DNA of 64,000 nt, taken from positions 108,033 through 172,032 of the forward strand of contig JACCXH010000026.1 of NCBI GenBank assembly GCA_013697245.1. The letters run 5' to 3'. A program made the translations under genes and the position numbers. Source of the stretch: Bacteroidota bacterium. Lineage in GTDB: Bacteria; Bacteroidota; Bacteroidia; B-17B0; Aurantibacillaceae. Every line of letters starts with the position of its first letter. Positions within the stretch are counted from its first letter, which is position 1. The notes below the pieces were generated by a model. It saw only the letters and a program-made list of their open reading frames with translations, was not told the DNA's origin and did not search any database. Positions 1 through 7,869 of this stretch are shown piece after piece.

Positions 1-452
1 TTAGCGGCAACATTACAAATTATCATGCACCGCAAAACTCGTTTATTAATAATGTATTAGAGAGTAAAAAGGGAAATCCTTTAATGCTAAGCGTTGTGTA
101 TCTTTTAATTTGTATCGAATTAAAGATCCCTGTATATGGTATAAATCTGCCGCAACACTTTGTTCTGGCGTATTTAAATGAAGAGGCCAATTTAATTGAT
201 GTAAATAATAAAACACTTTCTAATAATATTTTGTTTTACATTAATCCATTCAGTAAAGGTTTATTGTTCAACCAAAAAGATATCGATCAGTTTTTAAAAC
301 AATTAAATTTAGATCTTGAACCAAAATATTATTTACCATGTAGTAATATTGATATCATTAAACGTTGTATAAACAATCTTATTTTCTCTTACGAAAAACT
401 TGGTTATATCGAAAAAGTAGAAGAGTTAAAAGGCCTAGATGCCCAACTGTAA
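1..452 (+). CDS. SirB1-family transglutaminase-like protein, C-terminal part
   Basis: The gene is cut by the left window edge: the reading frame is open back to base 3 with no start. The visible part carries the SirB1/Transglut_core2 pattern: NYHAPQNSF, a VLESKKGNPLMLSVVYLL stretch, then GINLPQHFVLAYL, and a later FYINPFSKG. In this family these segments surround the transglutaminase-like fold (the conserved His is in the LPQHF segment). The biochemical role of the family is poorly defined; an enzymatic activity is not established. The end matches a full family C-terminus, so only the 5' part is missing. No terminator is obvious in the gap that follows. Family call is fairly sure, function is not. 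Confidence 0.75.
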   Translation, partial: SGNITNYHAPQNSFINNVLESKKGNPLMLSVVYLLICIELKIPVYGINLPQHFVLAYLNEEANLIDVNNKTLSNNILFYINPFSKGLLFNQKDIDQFLKQLNLDLEPKYYLPCSNIDIIKRCINNLIFSYEKLGYIEKVEELKGLDAQL

Positions 453-538
453 TACTGTACCGCCAATTTCAAAAAAAATGTTATTAATGTTTTTATTTAT
501 CTAAAATTAGGTTTACCTTTAATTAAAATTTAAAACCC

Positions 539-850
539 ATGAAAAAAATTGTATTAACTCTTTCGTTTGTTGCATTATATAGTTTTGCAACTCAGGCACA
601 AGAGCCTGTAAAAAATAAATCAACAAAAAAAGAAGTAGTTAACCCTGATGGAACAACTTCTGTTGTTGCGGAAGACAAAGCAACCACCGAGCCTACTAAA
701 AAAGAAGAGCCAAAAAAATCAGGAACCAGAATGGCTATTAATGAAAAAGGTACATCAGGTACAAAATCCACTACCAGCAAAAAAGAAGCAGCTAAGGAAG
801 AAAAAAATGAGTCTACCAGCCCAACAGGGCCAACAACAAAGCCTCATTAA
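539..850 (+). CDS. Small exported Lys/Thr/Glu-rich protein of unknown function
   Basis: This encodes 103 residues. The first 20 or so form a Sec signal peptide (MKKIVLTLSFVALYSFATQA, cleavage probably after AQA). The rest has no hydrophobic segment and is rich in Lys, Thr, Glu, Ser and Pro, so the mature protein is probably disordered and either periplasmic or secreted. No family is recognised. A near-consensus -7 box (TAGGTTTA, bases 508-515) lies 23 nt before the ATG, and a strong hairpin terminator follows directly, so it is probably a single-gene transcription unit. Two other open frames overlap it but have no supporting signals. Confidence 0.6.
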   Translation: MKKIVLTLSFVALYSFATQAQEPVKNKSTKKEVVNPDGTTSVVAEDKATTEPTKKEEPKKSGTRMAINEKGTSGTKSTTSKKEAAKEEKNESTSPTGPTTKPH

Positions 851-870
851 TTCTTAAACGATATAAAATT

Positions 871-898
871 AAAAAGCCTCTGAAAAGAGGCTTTTTTT
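871..898. terminator. Bidirectional intrinsic terminator
   Basis: AAAAAGCCTC and GAGGCTTTTT form a perfect stem around a TGAAAA-type loop, with T-runs on both strands. It ends the small exported gene on the plus strand and reaches into the stop codon of the convergent nuclease gene, so it can serve both. Confidence 0.85.
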
Positions 899-1502
899 AT
901 GACTTTTTGCGCTGATTTAATTCATCCCGGATCTTAGAGGCTAATTCGTATTGCTCTTCGTCCAGCGCTGTTTGAAGAAGGTTTTTCAACTCTTCAGTGC
1001 TTTTGCCTTTATAATCGTCCATACTGGTTGAAACCGGGCTTTCAGAAAGTTCAGCCACCTGTTCACTTTCTTCGGTAGAAGCAATAGGTTCATCATCCAA
1101 CACAATACCGGCGCTTTTTAAGATAAATTCGTAGGTAGAGATAGGGCACTTAAATCTTACCGCAATAGCAATAGCGTCGCTTGTTCTGGCATCTATCTCA
1201 ACCTCTTTCTCGCCATCATTACACAATAATTTAGCGTAAAAAATACCTTCTACAAGGTTATAAATCAATACTTCGGTAACATTAATATCAAAGGTTTGAG
1301 AGAATGTTTTAAAAAGATCGTGCGTCAATGGCCTGCTAGGACTCATTTTTTCCAACTCAATAGCAATTGCCTGTGCTTCAAAGCCTCCAATAATAATAGG
1401 TAATCGCCTGCTTCCTGTTGTTTCTCCAAGCACAAGTGCATAAGCGCCACTTTGTGTCTGGCTATAGGATAATCCCACTATTTCTAAACGGACTTTTTTC
1501 AT
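897..1502 (-). CDS. Bifunctional nuclease (BFN/DUF151) family protein with UVR motif
   Basis: This encodes 201 residues. Residues 1-135 match the BFN domain (GAYALVLGE, RRLPIIIGGFEAQAIA, the DARTSDAIAIAVRFKCPI core). An acidic linker follows, then a C-terminal UvrB/UvrC-type helical pair (ELKNLLQTALDEEQYELA, residues 168-198) of the kind used for protein contacts. Plant and thermophile relatives act on DNA and RNA; activity here is inferred from family only. A TTG one codon upstream would add a second Met, but the ATG directly before AAAAAA is the natural start. The gene lies 39 nt downstream of etfA on the same strand and is probably co-transcribed with etfB-etfA. Confidence 0.85.
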   Translation of the reverse strand: MKKVRLEIVGLSYSQTQSGAYALVLGETTGSRRLPIIIGGFEAQAIAIELEKMSPSRPLTHDLFKTFSQTFDINVTEVLIYNLVEGIFYAKLLCNDGEKEVEIDARTSDAIAIAVRFKCPISTYEFILKSAGIVLDDEPIASTEESEQVAELSESPVSTSMDDYKGKSTEELKNLLQTALDEEQYELASKIRDELNQRKKS

Positions 1503-1541
1503 CAAGTACTTGTAGATTCTAATTTAAGAATAAAATTTTAT

Positions 1542-2522
1542 TTAATTCTGATTCGCCTTAAATTTTTTAACGGCTTCGGTAAATTTAGGAATAATTGTAA
1601 AGGCATCGCCCACAATACCATAATCTGCCGATTTGAAGAATGGCGCCTCTTTATCGTTATTTATCACTACAATGGTCTTGCTGCCATTAACACCTGCTAA
1701 ATGCTGTATAGCACCTGAAATGCCTATAGCAATATATAAATTAGGACGAATAGCTACGCCGGTTTGACCAACGTGCTCGTGGTGTGGCCTCCAATGCATA
1801 TCGGCAACCGGACGTGAACAGGCAGTTGTAGCGCCTAAAGCGGCAGCCAGGTCTTCAACTATCTTCCAGTTCTCAGGGCCTTTTAAACCCCTTCCGGCGC
1901 TTACTACAAGCTCTGCTTCGGGCAATGGTATCATGCCTCCAACATCATTTGACCTTGTTTCTTTTATCACAATTTTAGAAGCGATGGCAGAAAGATCAAT
2001 ATTAAGATCGCTAACCGTAGCTTTATTTTCTCCCAACTTTACAGGGAAACTATTTGGCAATAAAGAGATTACTTTTAGATCGCTGCTAATGCTATAAACG
2101 GCTGTTGCTTTTCCTGAAAAAACATTTTTCTTTACTTCAAAACTGCTACCGTTGATCGTAGGATAATCAACCGCACCTGCCACAAGACCAGCTTTTAATT
2201 TGGCCGCTAACCTTGGTGCCACAGCTTTACCAACAATATCAAAAGCAAAAACAATTATTTTTGCATTCTCAGCTTTAGCTGCCTGCTCAACGGCCGCGCT
2301 TATGAACATAGCATCGGTATTCATCTTATCGTTCTTAACTGATAAGATCTTTGCAGCTCCTGCTTTTCCAATTTCTTCTAATTGTTCGGCAGATGCATTA
2401 TTTACAATAGCTGTAACGCTTGAACCTGTTAGTTCGGCAACTTTTGCGGCGTAATTAACACACTCTAACGAAGCTTTTTTTACACGGCCTTTATTAATTT
2501 CTGTATAAACAAGTACTGACAT
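1542..2522 (-). CDS. etfA: Electron transfer flavoprotein, alpha subunit
   Basis: This encodes 326 residues, a normal length. The N-terminal half is the nucleotide-binding-like ETF domain. The C-terminal half carries the FAD-binding signature: SAGRGLKGPENW, SRPVADMHW, HVGQTG, then PNLYIAIGISGAIQHLAG and a VINNDKEAPFF tail, as in Bacteroidota EtfA. With EtfB it passes electrons from acyl-CoA dehydrogenases and similar flavoenzymes to ETF-quinone oxidoreductase and the membrane quinone pool. It follows etfB by 31 nt and shares its promoter. No unusual residues are seen. Confidence 0.97.
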   Translation of the reverse strand: MSVLVYTEINKGRVKKASLECVNYAAKVAELTGSSVTAIVNNASAEQLEEIGKAGAAKILSVKNDKMNTDAMFISAAVEQAAKAENAKIIVFAFDIVGKAVAPRLAAKLKAGLVAGAVDYPTINGSSFEVKKNVFSGKATAVYSISSDLKVISLLPNSFPVKLGENKATVSDLNIDLSAIASKIVIKETRSNDVGGMIPLPEAELVVSAGRGLKGPENWKIVEDLAAALGATTACSRPVADMHWRPHHEHVGQTGVAIRPNLYIAIGISGAIQHLAGVNGSKTIVVINNDKEAPFFKSADYGIVGDAFTIIPKFTEAVKKFKANQN

Positions 2523-2553
2523 TTATTTATAGTTTTTAGTTTGTAAATTTTAA

Positions 2554-3297
2554 TTAAATAACTTTTGCTTCGGTATGTAAAAGGCTTACCAATTCATCTA
2601 AATTATCTTCGCTAATCATTTTTACTGTGGTACGGCCGGGGTTTAACACGTATGATTTAATAGACGTTAAAGGGGTTGTTGCACCTGCTGCAATTACCGT
2701 TAAAGGTTTTGTTCTTGCAGCCATAATACCGCGCATGTTAGGAATACGTTGCTCTGCCATACCTTTTGCACAGCTTATTACCAAAGGCAATTCACATTCT
2801 ACAACCTGTGTGCCTCCATCAACATCTTGCTCTACAGTAGCTTTGTTTCCGGCAATATCTAATTTTGTAGCTAACGAAACAAAAGGAAGATCTAACACAC
2901 CCGCGATCATTCCGCCAACTGAAGCGCCATTATAATTGATGGTTTCTTTTCCTACTAAAATAAGGTCGTAACCATTTGTTTTAGCATAATTGGCAATTTG
3001 CTCGGCTACAAAAAAGGCATCAGGGCCGTCGCCATCTATCCTTACTGCATCATCGGCGCCTAGGGCTAATCCTTTTCTAATGGTAGCTTCGCTATCCACT
3101 AAACCAACGTGTATGATTGTAATTTTTTCAGCCAAATTAGCTTCTTTTAATTCTAACGCTCTTACAAGTGCATACCATTCATCATAAGGATTAATGACAA
3201 AAGTTATTCCGGCACTATTAAATTTTGTATCTCCATCGGTGAACTGAATTTTTGAAGTTGTATCCGGTACATTGCTTATTGCTACTAAAATTTTCAT
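2554..3297 (-). CDS. etfB: Electron transfer flavoprotein, beta subunit
   Basis: This encodes 247 residues beginning MKILVAISNVPDTTSKI, as in other Bacteroidota EtfB proteins. The AMP-binding region (VGKETINYNGASVGGMIAG) and the segment DVDGGTQVVECELPLVISCAKG, which forms the subunit interface and recognition loop, are intact. It is the first gene of the etfB-etfA(-BFN nuclease) operon. The promoter is one of the best in the window: TTG, 20 bp, then TATTTTTG, ending 28 nt before the ATG. It works as a heterodimer with EtfA in beta-oxidation and amino-acid oxidation. Confidence 0.97.
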   Translation of the reverse strand: MKILVAISNVPDTTSKIQFTDGDTKFNSAGITFVINPYDEWYALVRALELKEANLAEKITIIHVGLVDSEATIRKGLALGADDAVRIDGDGPDAFFVAEQIANYAKTNGYDLILVGKETINYNGASVGGMIAGVLDLPFVSLATKLDIAGNKATVEQDVDGGTQVVECELPLVISCAKGMAEQRIPNMRGIMAARTKPLTVIAAGATTPLTSIKSYVLNPGRTTVKMISEDNLDELVSLLHTEAKVI

Positions 3298-3325
3298 ATC
3301 TGAAACTATTAATTTTAAAGAGTTG

Positions 3326-3356
3326 CAAAAATATAAAATATAATCCCTAATTACAA
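3326..3356 (-). promoter_or_regulatory. Bacteroidota-type promoter of etfBA
   Basis: On the minus strand: -33 TTG (3354-3356), a 20-bp spacer and -7 TATTTTTG (3326-3333), matching the TTTG-N19/21-TAnnTTTG consensus of Bacteroidota primary sigma factor promoters. Confidence 0.7.
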
Positions 3357-3474
3357 TGCATTTTTAGCTAATAAAGCGCCATTTCTCTAATATTTTAAAC
3401 ATTTTATTAAAATGAATTAGCGGGTTAAAGCACAAAACCAAAATTTCATTATCTTTACATTGACAAATTACATT

Positions 3475-3831
3475 ATGGACGTAAAATCGCAATTAATTGA
3501 GATCCTAAAAAAGGAAGATTATACTTTTAACCAATTGGCTGAGTATTTGGGGATGAGCGAAAATGAACTGACAGACGCCTTAAATAACAAAACATTAGAA
3601 TTAAGAAATCTTGAGTTAATTTCAAAAGCATTAAGAGTGCCATTATACAGTTTTTTCAGATCAGAGAACTTTAAGATCGATTATAAAGAAAAACCTTATT
3701 ACATAAATAAACTTTTAACCGAAGAAGACGCAAATAAAGATGCCGGTTCGCTGCAGGGTGAAATTGATCTTTTAAAGCAAATTATTTATCTGAAGGAAGA
3801 ACAACTCAAAAGGCACAATGTGTCTAAATAG
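3475..3831 (+). CDS. Small HTH DNA-binding protein with C-terminal coiled coil
   Basis: This encodes 118 residues. Residues 1-65 look like an XRE/Cro-type helix-turn-helix (FNQLAEYLGMSENELTDAL as the HTH, then NLELISKALRVPLYSFF). The C-terminal 40 residues (SLQGEIDLLKQIIYLKEEQL) have heptad spacing and should dimerise. An upstream TTG at 3460 would add five residues, but the ATG is preferred because a -7-like box (TATCTTTA, 3450-3457) ends just before that TTG. It is a single gene placed between divergent etfBA and a CorC-type gene. Target genes are unknown. Confidence 0.8.
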   Translation: MDVKSQLIEILKKEDYTFNQLAEYLGMSENELTDALNNKTLELRNLELISKALRVPLYSFFRSENFKIDYKEKPYYINKLLTEEDANKDAGSLQGEIDLLKQIIYLKEEQLKRHNVSK

Positions 3832-3851
3832 CCCCCTCGCCGTTAATTGAG

Positions 3852-3859
3852 TATATTTG
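3852..3859 (+). promoter_or_regulatory. -7 box of the CorC/HlyC gene
   Basis: TATATTTG is a perfect TAnnTTTG match, 14 nt before the ATG. No -33 TTG at the right spacing was seen. Confidence 0.55.
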
Positions 3860-3873
3860 TAGTATAATTAAAT

Positions 3874-5169
3874 ATGGCATTCGATCTTTTTATTACTTTA
3901 TTACTGATCTTATTAAATGGATTTTTTGTTGCCGCTGAGTTCGCTTTAGTAAAAGTGCGTTCGTCTCAATTGGATGTAAAAGTTCAAAAAGGAAGTTCAA
4001 GAGCAAAATTAGCAAAGTCCCTTTTATCCAAACTAGACGCATATCTTTCGGCTACACAATTAGGGATTACTTTGGCTTCTTTAGCCTTGGGTGCAGTTGG
4101 CGAAGAAGTGATCTCCCGTTTGGTGATAAGGGTATTTGCAGATACCGGTATGGTAACAAATCCTATCACAGTTCATAGTATCTCTTTACCAATTGCTTTA
4201 ACACTGCTTACTTTTTTTCACGTTACCCTTGGCGAACAGATCCCAAAAATGATCGGCATAAAATACAGCCTTCCGGTAATACTTATAGTTGCATGGCCTT
4301 TACGTATATTTTATTTTATCTGCTCACCTTTTATTTGGTTGTTGCATAGAACATCAGACCTGGTATTACGTATAATTGGCGTTAAAAAAACCGGCGAAGA
4401 TGATGTGCACACAGAAGAAGAATTACGTTTGATCTTAACAGAAAGTGAAGAAGGCGGAGCTATTAAACCAAGCGAGAACGAATTAATTCAAAACGTTTTT
4501 GACTTTGACGATAGGATCGTGAAACAAATCATGGTGCCGCAAAATAGGGTGGTGGCGCTGGATGTAGAACTTGGCAGGACAGAGATAACTAAGCGGGTGA
4601 TAGAAGAAGGGTTTTCGAGGATACCAATTTACCTCGGCGATATTGATAATGTAATTGGCATTGTACATAGTAAAGATCTTTTAAAAGCATTAATTGAAAA
4701 TAAATTCAGGACCTTAAAAGACATTATGCGCCCGGTACATTTTATTCCTGAAAGTATGAAGATCAATGAGCTTTTGCGCGATTTTCAGAAACACCATATT
4801 CAAATGGCCATTGTTACCAATGAGTTTGGATCTACTGCCGGTTTAATTACCATGGAGGATATTATTGAAGAATTAGTGGGCGAGATACAGGATGAGCATG
4901 ATGAAGAAAAACCAAACGTTGAGAAAAAAAGTGATACTGAATATATTGTAAATGCCCAGGCAACCATTGCCGATGTGAACGAAGCATTGCCTATTGCCTT
5001 GCCTGAAAATGCTCATTACGAAACTGTTTCGGGATATATTAATTATATTTTTGGAAGAATACCCGCGGTAAATGATAAACGAAAAAAAGACGGATACGAA
5101 CTCACCATTTTAAAACGTACTAGGCAAAGTGTTGATACGGTTAAGCTAATTGTTTTAGAAGAAGAATAA
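3874..5169 (+). CDS. CNNM/CorC-HlyC family transporter (DUF21, CBS pair)
   Basis: This encodes 431 residues. An N-terminal DUF21/CNNM membrane domain covers about residues 1-190, with helices near 3-23, 60-85, 100-120 and 130-155. Two CBS repeats cover about 205-330 (IMVPQNRVVAL, GFSRIPIYLGDIDNVIGIVH, then TEFGSTAGLITMEDIIEELV-like). The CorC_HlyC domain is at the C-terminus (about 345-428, ending LKRTRQSVDTVKLIVLEEE). Relatives move Mg2+ or Co2+ across the inner membrane; older names call them haemolysins without good evidence. Length and domain order are standard. It appears to be a stand-alone gene with its own -7 box. Confidence 0.92.
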   Translation: MAFDLFITLLLILLNGFFVAAEFALVKVRSSQLDVKVQKGSSRAKLAKSLLSKLDAYLSATQLGITLASLALGAVGEEVISRLVIRVFADTGMVTNPITVHSISLPIALTLLTFFHVTLGEQIPKMIGIKYSLPVILIVAWPLRIFYFICSPFIWLLHRTSDLVLRIIGVKKTGEDDVHTEEELRLILTESEEGGAIKPSENELIQNVFDFDDRIVKQIMVPQNRVVALDVELGRTEITKRVIEEGFSRIPIYLGDIDNVIGIVHSKDLLKALIENKFRTLKDIMRPVHFIPESMKINELLRDFQKHHIQMAIVTNEFGSTAGLITMEDIIEELVGEIQDEHDEEKPNVEKKSDTEYIVNAQATIADVNEALPIALPENAHYETVSGYINYIFGRIPAVNDKRKKDGYELTILKRTRQSVDTVKLIVLEEE

Positions 5170-5212
5170 ATTTAGTACTAATAGTTGATCACTATTCCCT
5201 AATCACTAAATA

Positions 5213-6403
5213 ATGAACCAACTCGAATTATTTTTAAGACATGTTGCCCAGACCTCCGACCTGCCGCTACTTGGCGTTGACGTTAATATTAAAGAAGCTA
5301 ATGGTGTAAAATTAATTGACGAGAACGGAAAGGAATATATTGATTTGATCAGTGGCATTTCTGTAAGTAATGTCGGACACTGCCATCCAAAGGTAGTGAA
5401 TGCTATTAATGAGCAAACAAAAAAATTCATGCACTTAATGGTGTATGGCGAGTTCAATCAAAGTCCACAGGTTAAATACGCGAAACTTTTAACCGATCTT
5501 TTACCCGAAAAATTAAACTCTGTTTATTACACCACCAGCGGTAGCGAAGCTACAGAAGGTGCTTTAAAACTGGCTAAGCGGGCTACCAACCGTACCGAAA
5601 TAATATGTTTTAAGAACGCTTATCACGGCAGCACACATGGTGCGTTAAGCGTAATGGGTGATGAATTTTTTAAAAATAGTTTTCGCCCTTTATTGCCGGA
5701 CATTAAAATTTTAAATTTTAATGATCTGAAAGAGCTTGATCAAATTTCTTCAAAAACGGCAGCTGTTATTATTGAACCAATCCAGGGTGAAGCGGGCGTG
5801 AGGGCTGCAAACAAAGAATTTTTAGAATTATTACGAGAAAAATGTGATACACATTGTGCATTATTGATCTTTGATGAGGTACAAACAGGTTTTGGGCGCA
5901 CAGGCTCTCTTTTTGCATTTGAGAAATATAATGTAGTACCCGATATTTTATTGATCGCAAAAGGAATGGGAGGCGGCTTGCCTATTGGCGCATTTATTGC
6001 TTCCAACAAATTAATGAGTTGTTTAACCAACGATCCGGTTCTTGGCCATATAAATACCTTTGGTGGTAACGCTGTTTGCATAGCAGCTGCCAAAGCAACA
6101 TTAGAAGTGATTATCGAAGAAAAGTTAGCCAAGCGTGCAGATCAAATTGAAAAAATAATAAAACAGCATTTGCAACATTCGTTAATAAAAGAGCTACGTG
6201 TATTTGGCGCTTTAGGGGCTGTTGAATTTGGCAGTGAAGAGTTAAACATGCGTATAATTAAAAGTTGTATTGAAATGGGTATAATTACAGATTGGTTCTT
6301 GTTTTGCCCAATAGCTATGAGAATTGCGCCACCTTTAACTATTGATGATGAGGAGTTAATTTCCGCTTTACAAAAAATTAAGACGGTTTTAGATGCTAAC
6401 TAA
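5213..6403 (+). CDS. Class III PLP-dependent aminotransferase (acetylornithine/ornithine type)
   Basis: This encodes 396 residues. It shows the class III fold motifs: the phosphate-binding TTSGSEATEGALK, the cofactor-stacking YHGSTHG, the Asp in LLIFDEVQTGFGRTG, and the Schiff-base Lys250 in LIAKGMGGGLPIG. The length and the GHINTFGGNAVCIAAA segment fit the ArgD/RocD/GabT group. Substrate cannot be decided from sequence: acetylornithine, ornithine or a related omega-amino donor are all possible, and no arginine-biosynthesis neighbours are present. The gap of 43 nt from the CorC gene may allow read-through, but no common role is suggested. Confidence 0.85.
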   Translation: MNQLELFLRHVAQTSDLPLLGVDVNIKEANGVKLIDENGKEYIDLISGISVSNVGHCHPKVVNAINEQTKKFMHLMVYGEFNQSPQVKYAKLLTDLLPEKLNSVYYTTSGSEATEGALKLAKRATNRTEIICFKNAYHGSTHGALSVMGDEFFKNSFRPLLPDIKILNFNDLKELDQISSKTAAVIIEPIQGEAGVRAANKEFLELLREKCDTHCALLIFDEVQTGFGRTGSLFAFEKYNVVPDILLIAKGMGGGLPIGAFIASNKLMSCLTNDPVLGHINTFGGNAVCIAAAKATLEVIIEEKLAKRADQIEKIIKQHLQHSLIKELRVFGALGAVEFGSEELNMRIIKSCIEMGIITDWFLFCPIAMRIAPPLTIDDEELISALQKIKTVLDAN

Positions 6404-6442
6404 TTCTAAAATTGTTATTTTTATAGTCTAAAATTTAAAAAC

Positions 6443-7540
6443 ATGGGTTTATTTGATAAAATAAAAAATGAATTTATTGATATTATCGAATGGGTGGATA
6501 ATAGCAATGACACGATCGTGTGGAAGTTCCCTCGTTACCAGAACGAGATAAAAATGGGTGCTAAGCTTACCGTGCGTGAAAGCCAGGTTGCGGTATTTAT
6601 GAATGAAGGTAAAATTGCCGATGTTTTTCAGCCGGGAATGTATACGCTTGAAACTCAAAATATGCCTATCATGTCCACCTTAAGAGGTTGGAAGTATGGT
6701 TTTAACAGCCCATTTAAAGCAGATATATTTTACATAAGCACCAAACAATTTATTGATCAAAAATGGGGTACTAAAAATCCTATTACATTAAGCGATCCGC
6801 GTTTTGGTTTTATTGAGCTTAGAAGCTTTGGTTCATTTGCTTTTAGAGTAACTGACGGTGCCAAGTTCATAAAAGAAATTGCAGGTACTGATGAAAATTT
6901 TACTACAGGTGAAGTTACCGAACAATTGCGCAGCATGATCGTAACAAAGTTTACAGATGCAGTGGGAGAAGGTAATATACCGGTTGAGAAATTCGCCGCT
7001 AATATGGATGAACTATCTAAGCTTGGACACGATAAATTAAATGCCGACTTTTTAGAGTATGGCTTAACCATTACTAAATTCCTGGTTGAGAACGTATCCA
7101 TGCCGGAAGAATTGAAGAAGGAGATCTTCAATTACTCTCGCTTAAATGCTATTGATATGAATAAACTGGCACAATTTAATACGGCTAACGCTATTGGGGA
7201 TGCCGCAAAAAACCAAGGCTTAGGTGGAGCAGGCGTTGGAATGGGCGTTGGAATGGGTATGGGAAATATGATGACCAATATGTTCAACAATCAAAATACA
7301 AATCAAAACCAAAATAACGGTGTTGTTCCGCCACCACCACCGATTGTTCAGTTTCATGTTGTTGTAAATGGGGCTCAAGCCGGACCTTTTAATTTGCAGC
7401 AATTGCAAGCCATGGCAGCTTCGGGGCAATTAACAAAAGCAAGTATGGTTTGGAAAGCCGGGATGCCAAATTGGTTAGCTGCCGAAACACAGGCAGAGTT
7501 AGTTTCGTTATTCAATAATGTTCCTCCTCCAATTTCTTAA
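6443..7540 (+). CDS. SPFH-domain protein with C-terminal GYF_2 domain
   Basis: This encodes 365 residues. Residues 1-235 match the virion-core-like SPFH family (IIEWVDNSNDTIVWKFPR, then RESQVAVFMNEGK and ELRSFGSFAFRVTD). A Gly/Met- and Asn/Gln-rich linker follows (about 255-295, containing GVGMGVGMGMG), then a GYF_2/DUF4339 domain (FHVVVNGAQAGPFNLQQLQA, ending with WKAGMPNWLAA). There is no transmembrane segment, so membrane association would be peripheral or through oligomer scaffolds. The family is thought to organise membrane microdomains; the GYF_2 module probably binds peptides. No zinc ribbon, which many relatives carry, is seen at the end. A strong terminator follows. Confidence 0.88.
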   Translation: MGLFDKIKNEFIDIIEWVDNSNDTIVWKFPRYQNEIKMGAKLTVRESQVAVFMNEGKIADVFQPGMYTLETQNMPIMSTLRGWKYGFNSPFKADIFYISTKQFIDQKWGTKNPITLSDPRFGFIELRSFGSFAFRVTDGAKFIKEIAGTDENFTTGEVTEQLRSMIVTKFTDAVGEGNIPVEKFAANMDELSKLGHDKLNADFLEYGLTITKFLVENVSMPEELKKEIFNYSRLNAIDMNKLAQFNTANAIGDAAKNQGLGGAGVGMGVGMGMGNMMTNMFNNQNTNQNQNNGVVPPPPPIVQFHVVVNGAQAGPFNLQQLQAMAASGQLTKASMVWKAGMPNWLAAETQAELVSLFNNVPPPIS

Positions 7541-7564
7541 TTCATAAGATCATAAATTTGCAAA

Positions 7565-7594
7565 ACTCCCCGAAGTAAATTCGGGGAGTTTTTT
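7565..7594 (+). terminator. Intrinsic terminator after the SPFH gene
   Basis: ACTCCCCGAA, loop GTAAA, TTCGGGGAGT and a T6 run: a perfect 10-bp stem. Confidence 0.92.
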
Positions 7595-7811
7595 ATTTCT
7601 AAACTGATTTAAGGATAAAGCTAAATTTTTAAATCAATTTAGGATGTGTTAAACGGCAATATTAATGAGTGTAAAATCTAAAAAATCTAAAATTTGATAT
7701 TAACTTCAGAACATTAAAAGGTTCTATTTAAATTAATTAAAGTAAAATGTTCAAATATGAAGTATGATCATTTAATAACCTCTTCTTTAATTAAAAACAA
7801 TGTATATAATT

Positions 7812-7819
7812 TAATTTTG
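7812..7819 (+). promoter_or_regulatory. Probable -7 box of the first PKD giant
   Basis: TAATTTTG matches TAnnTTTG and lies 50 nt before the ATG. No -33 element was seen at 19-21 bp. Confidence 0.4.
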
Positions 7820-7869
7820 CTAATAAACATAAAGCACAATTTAATGTTAAATAAGTTAACCTTAATAAA

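Larger units (their letters stand above)
7541..7869. other. AT-rich intergenic region upstream of the PKD giant
   Basis: After a terminator at its left end the region is strongly AT-rich with no open frame that looks coding. One perfect -7 box (TAATTTTG, 7812-7819) would give a leader of roughly 45 nt for the following gene. Nothing else was recognised. Confidence 0.6.
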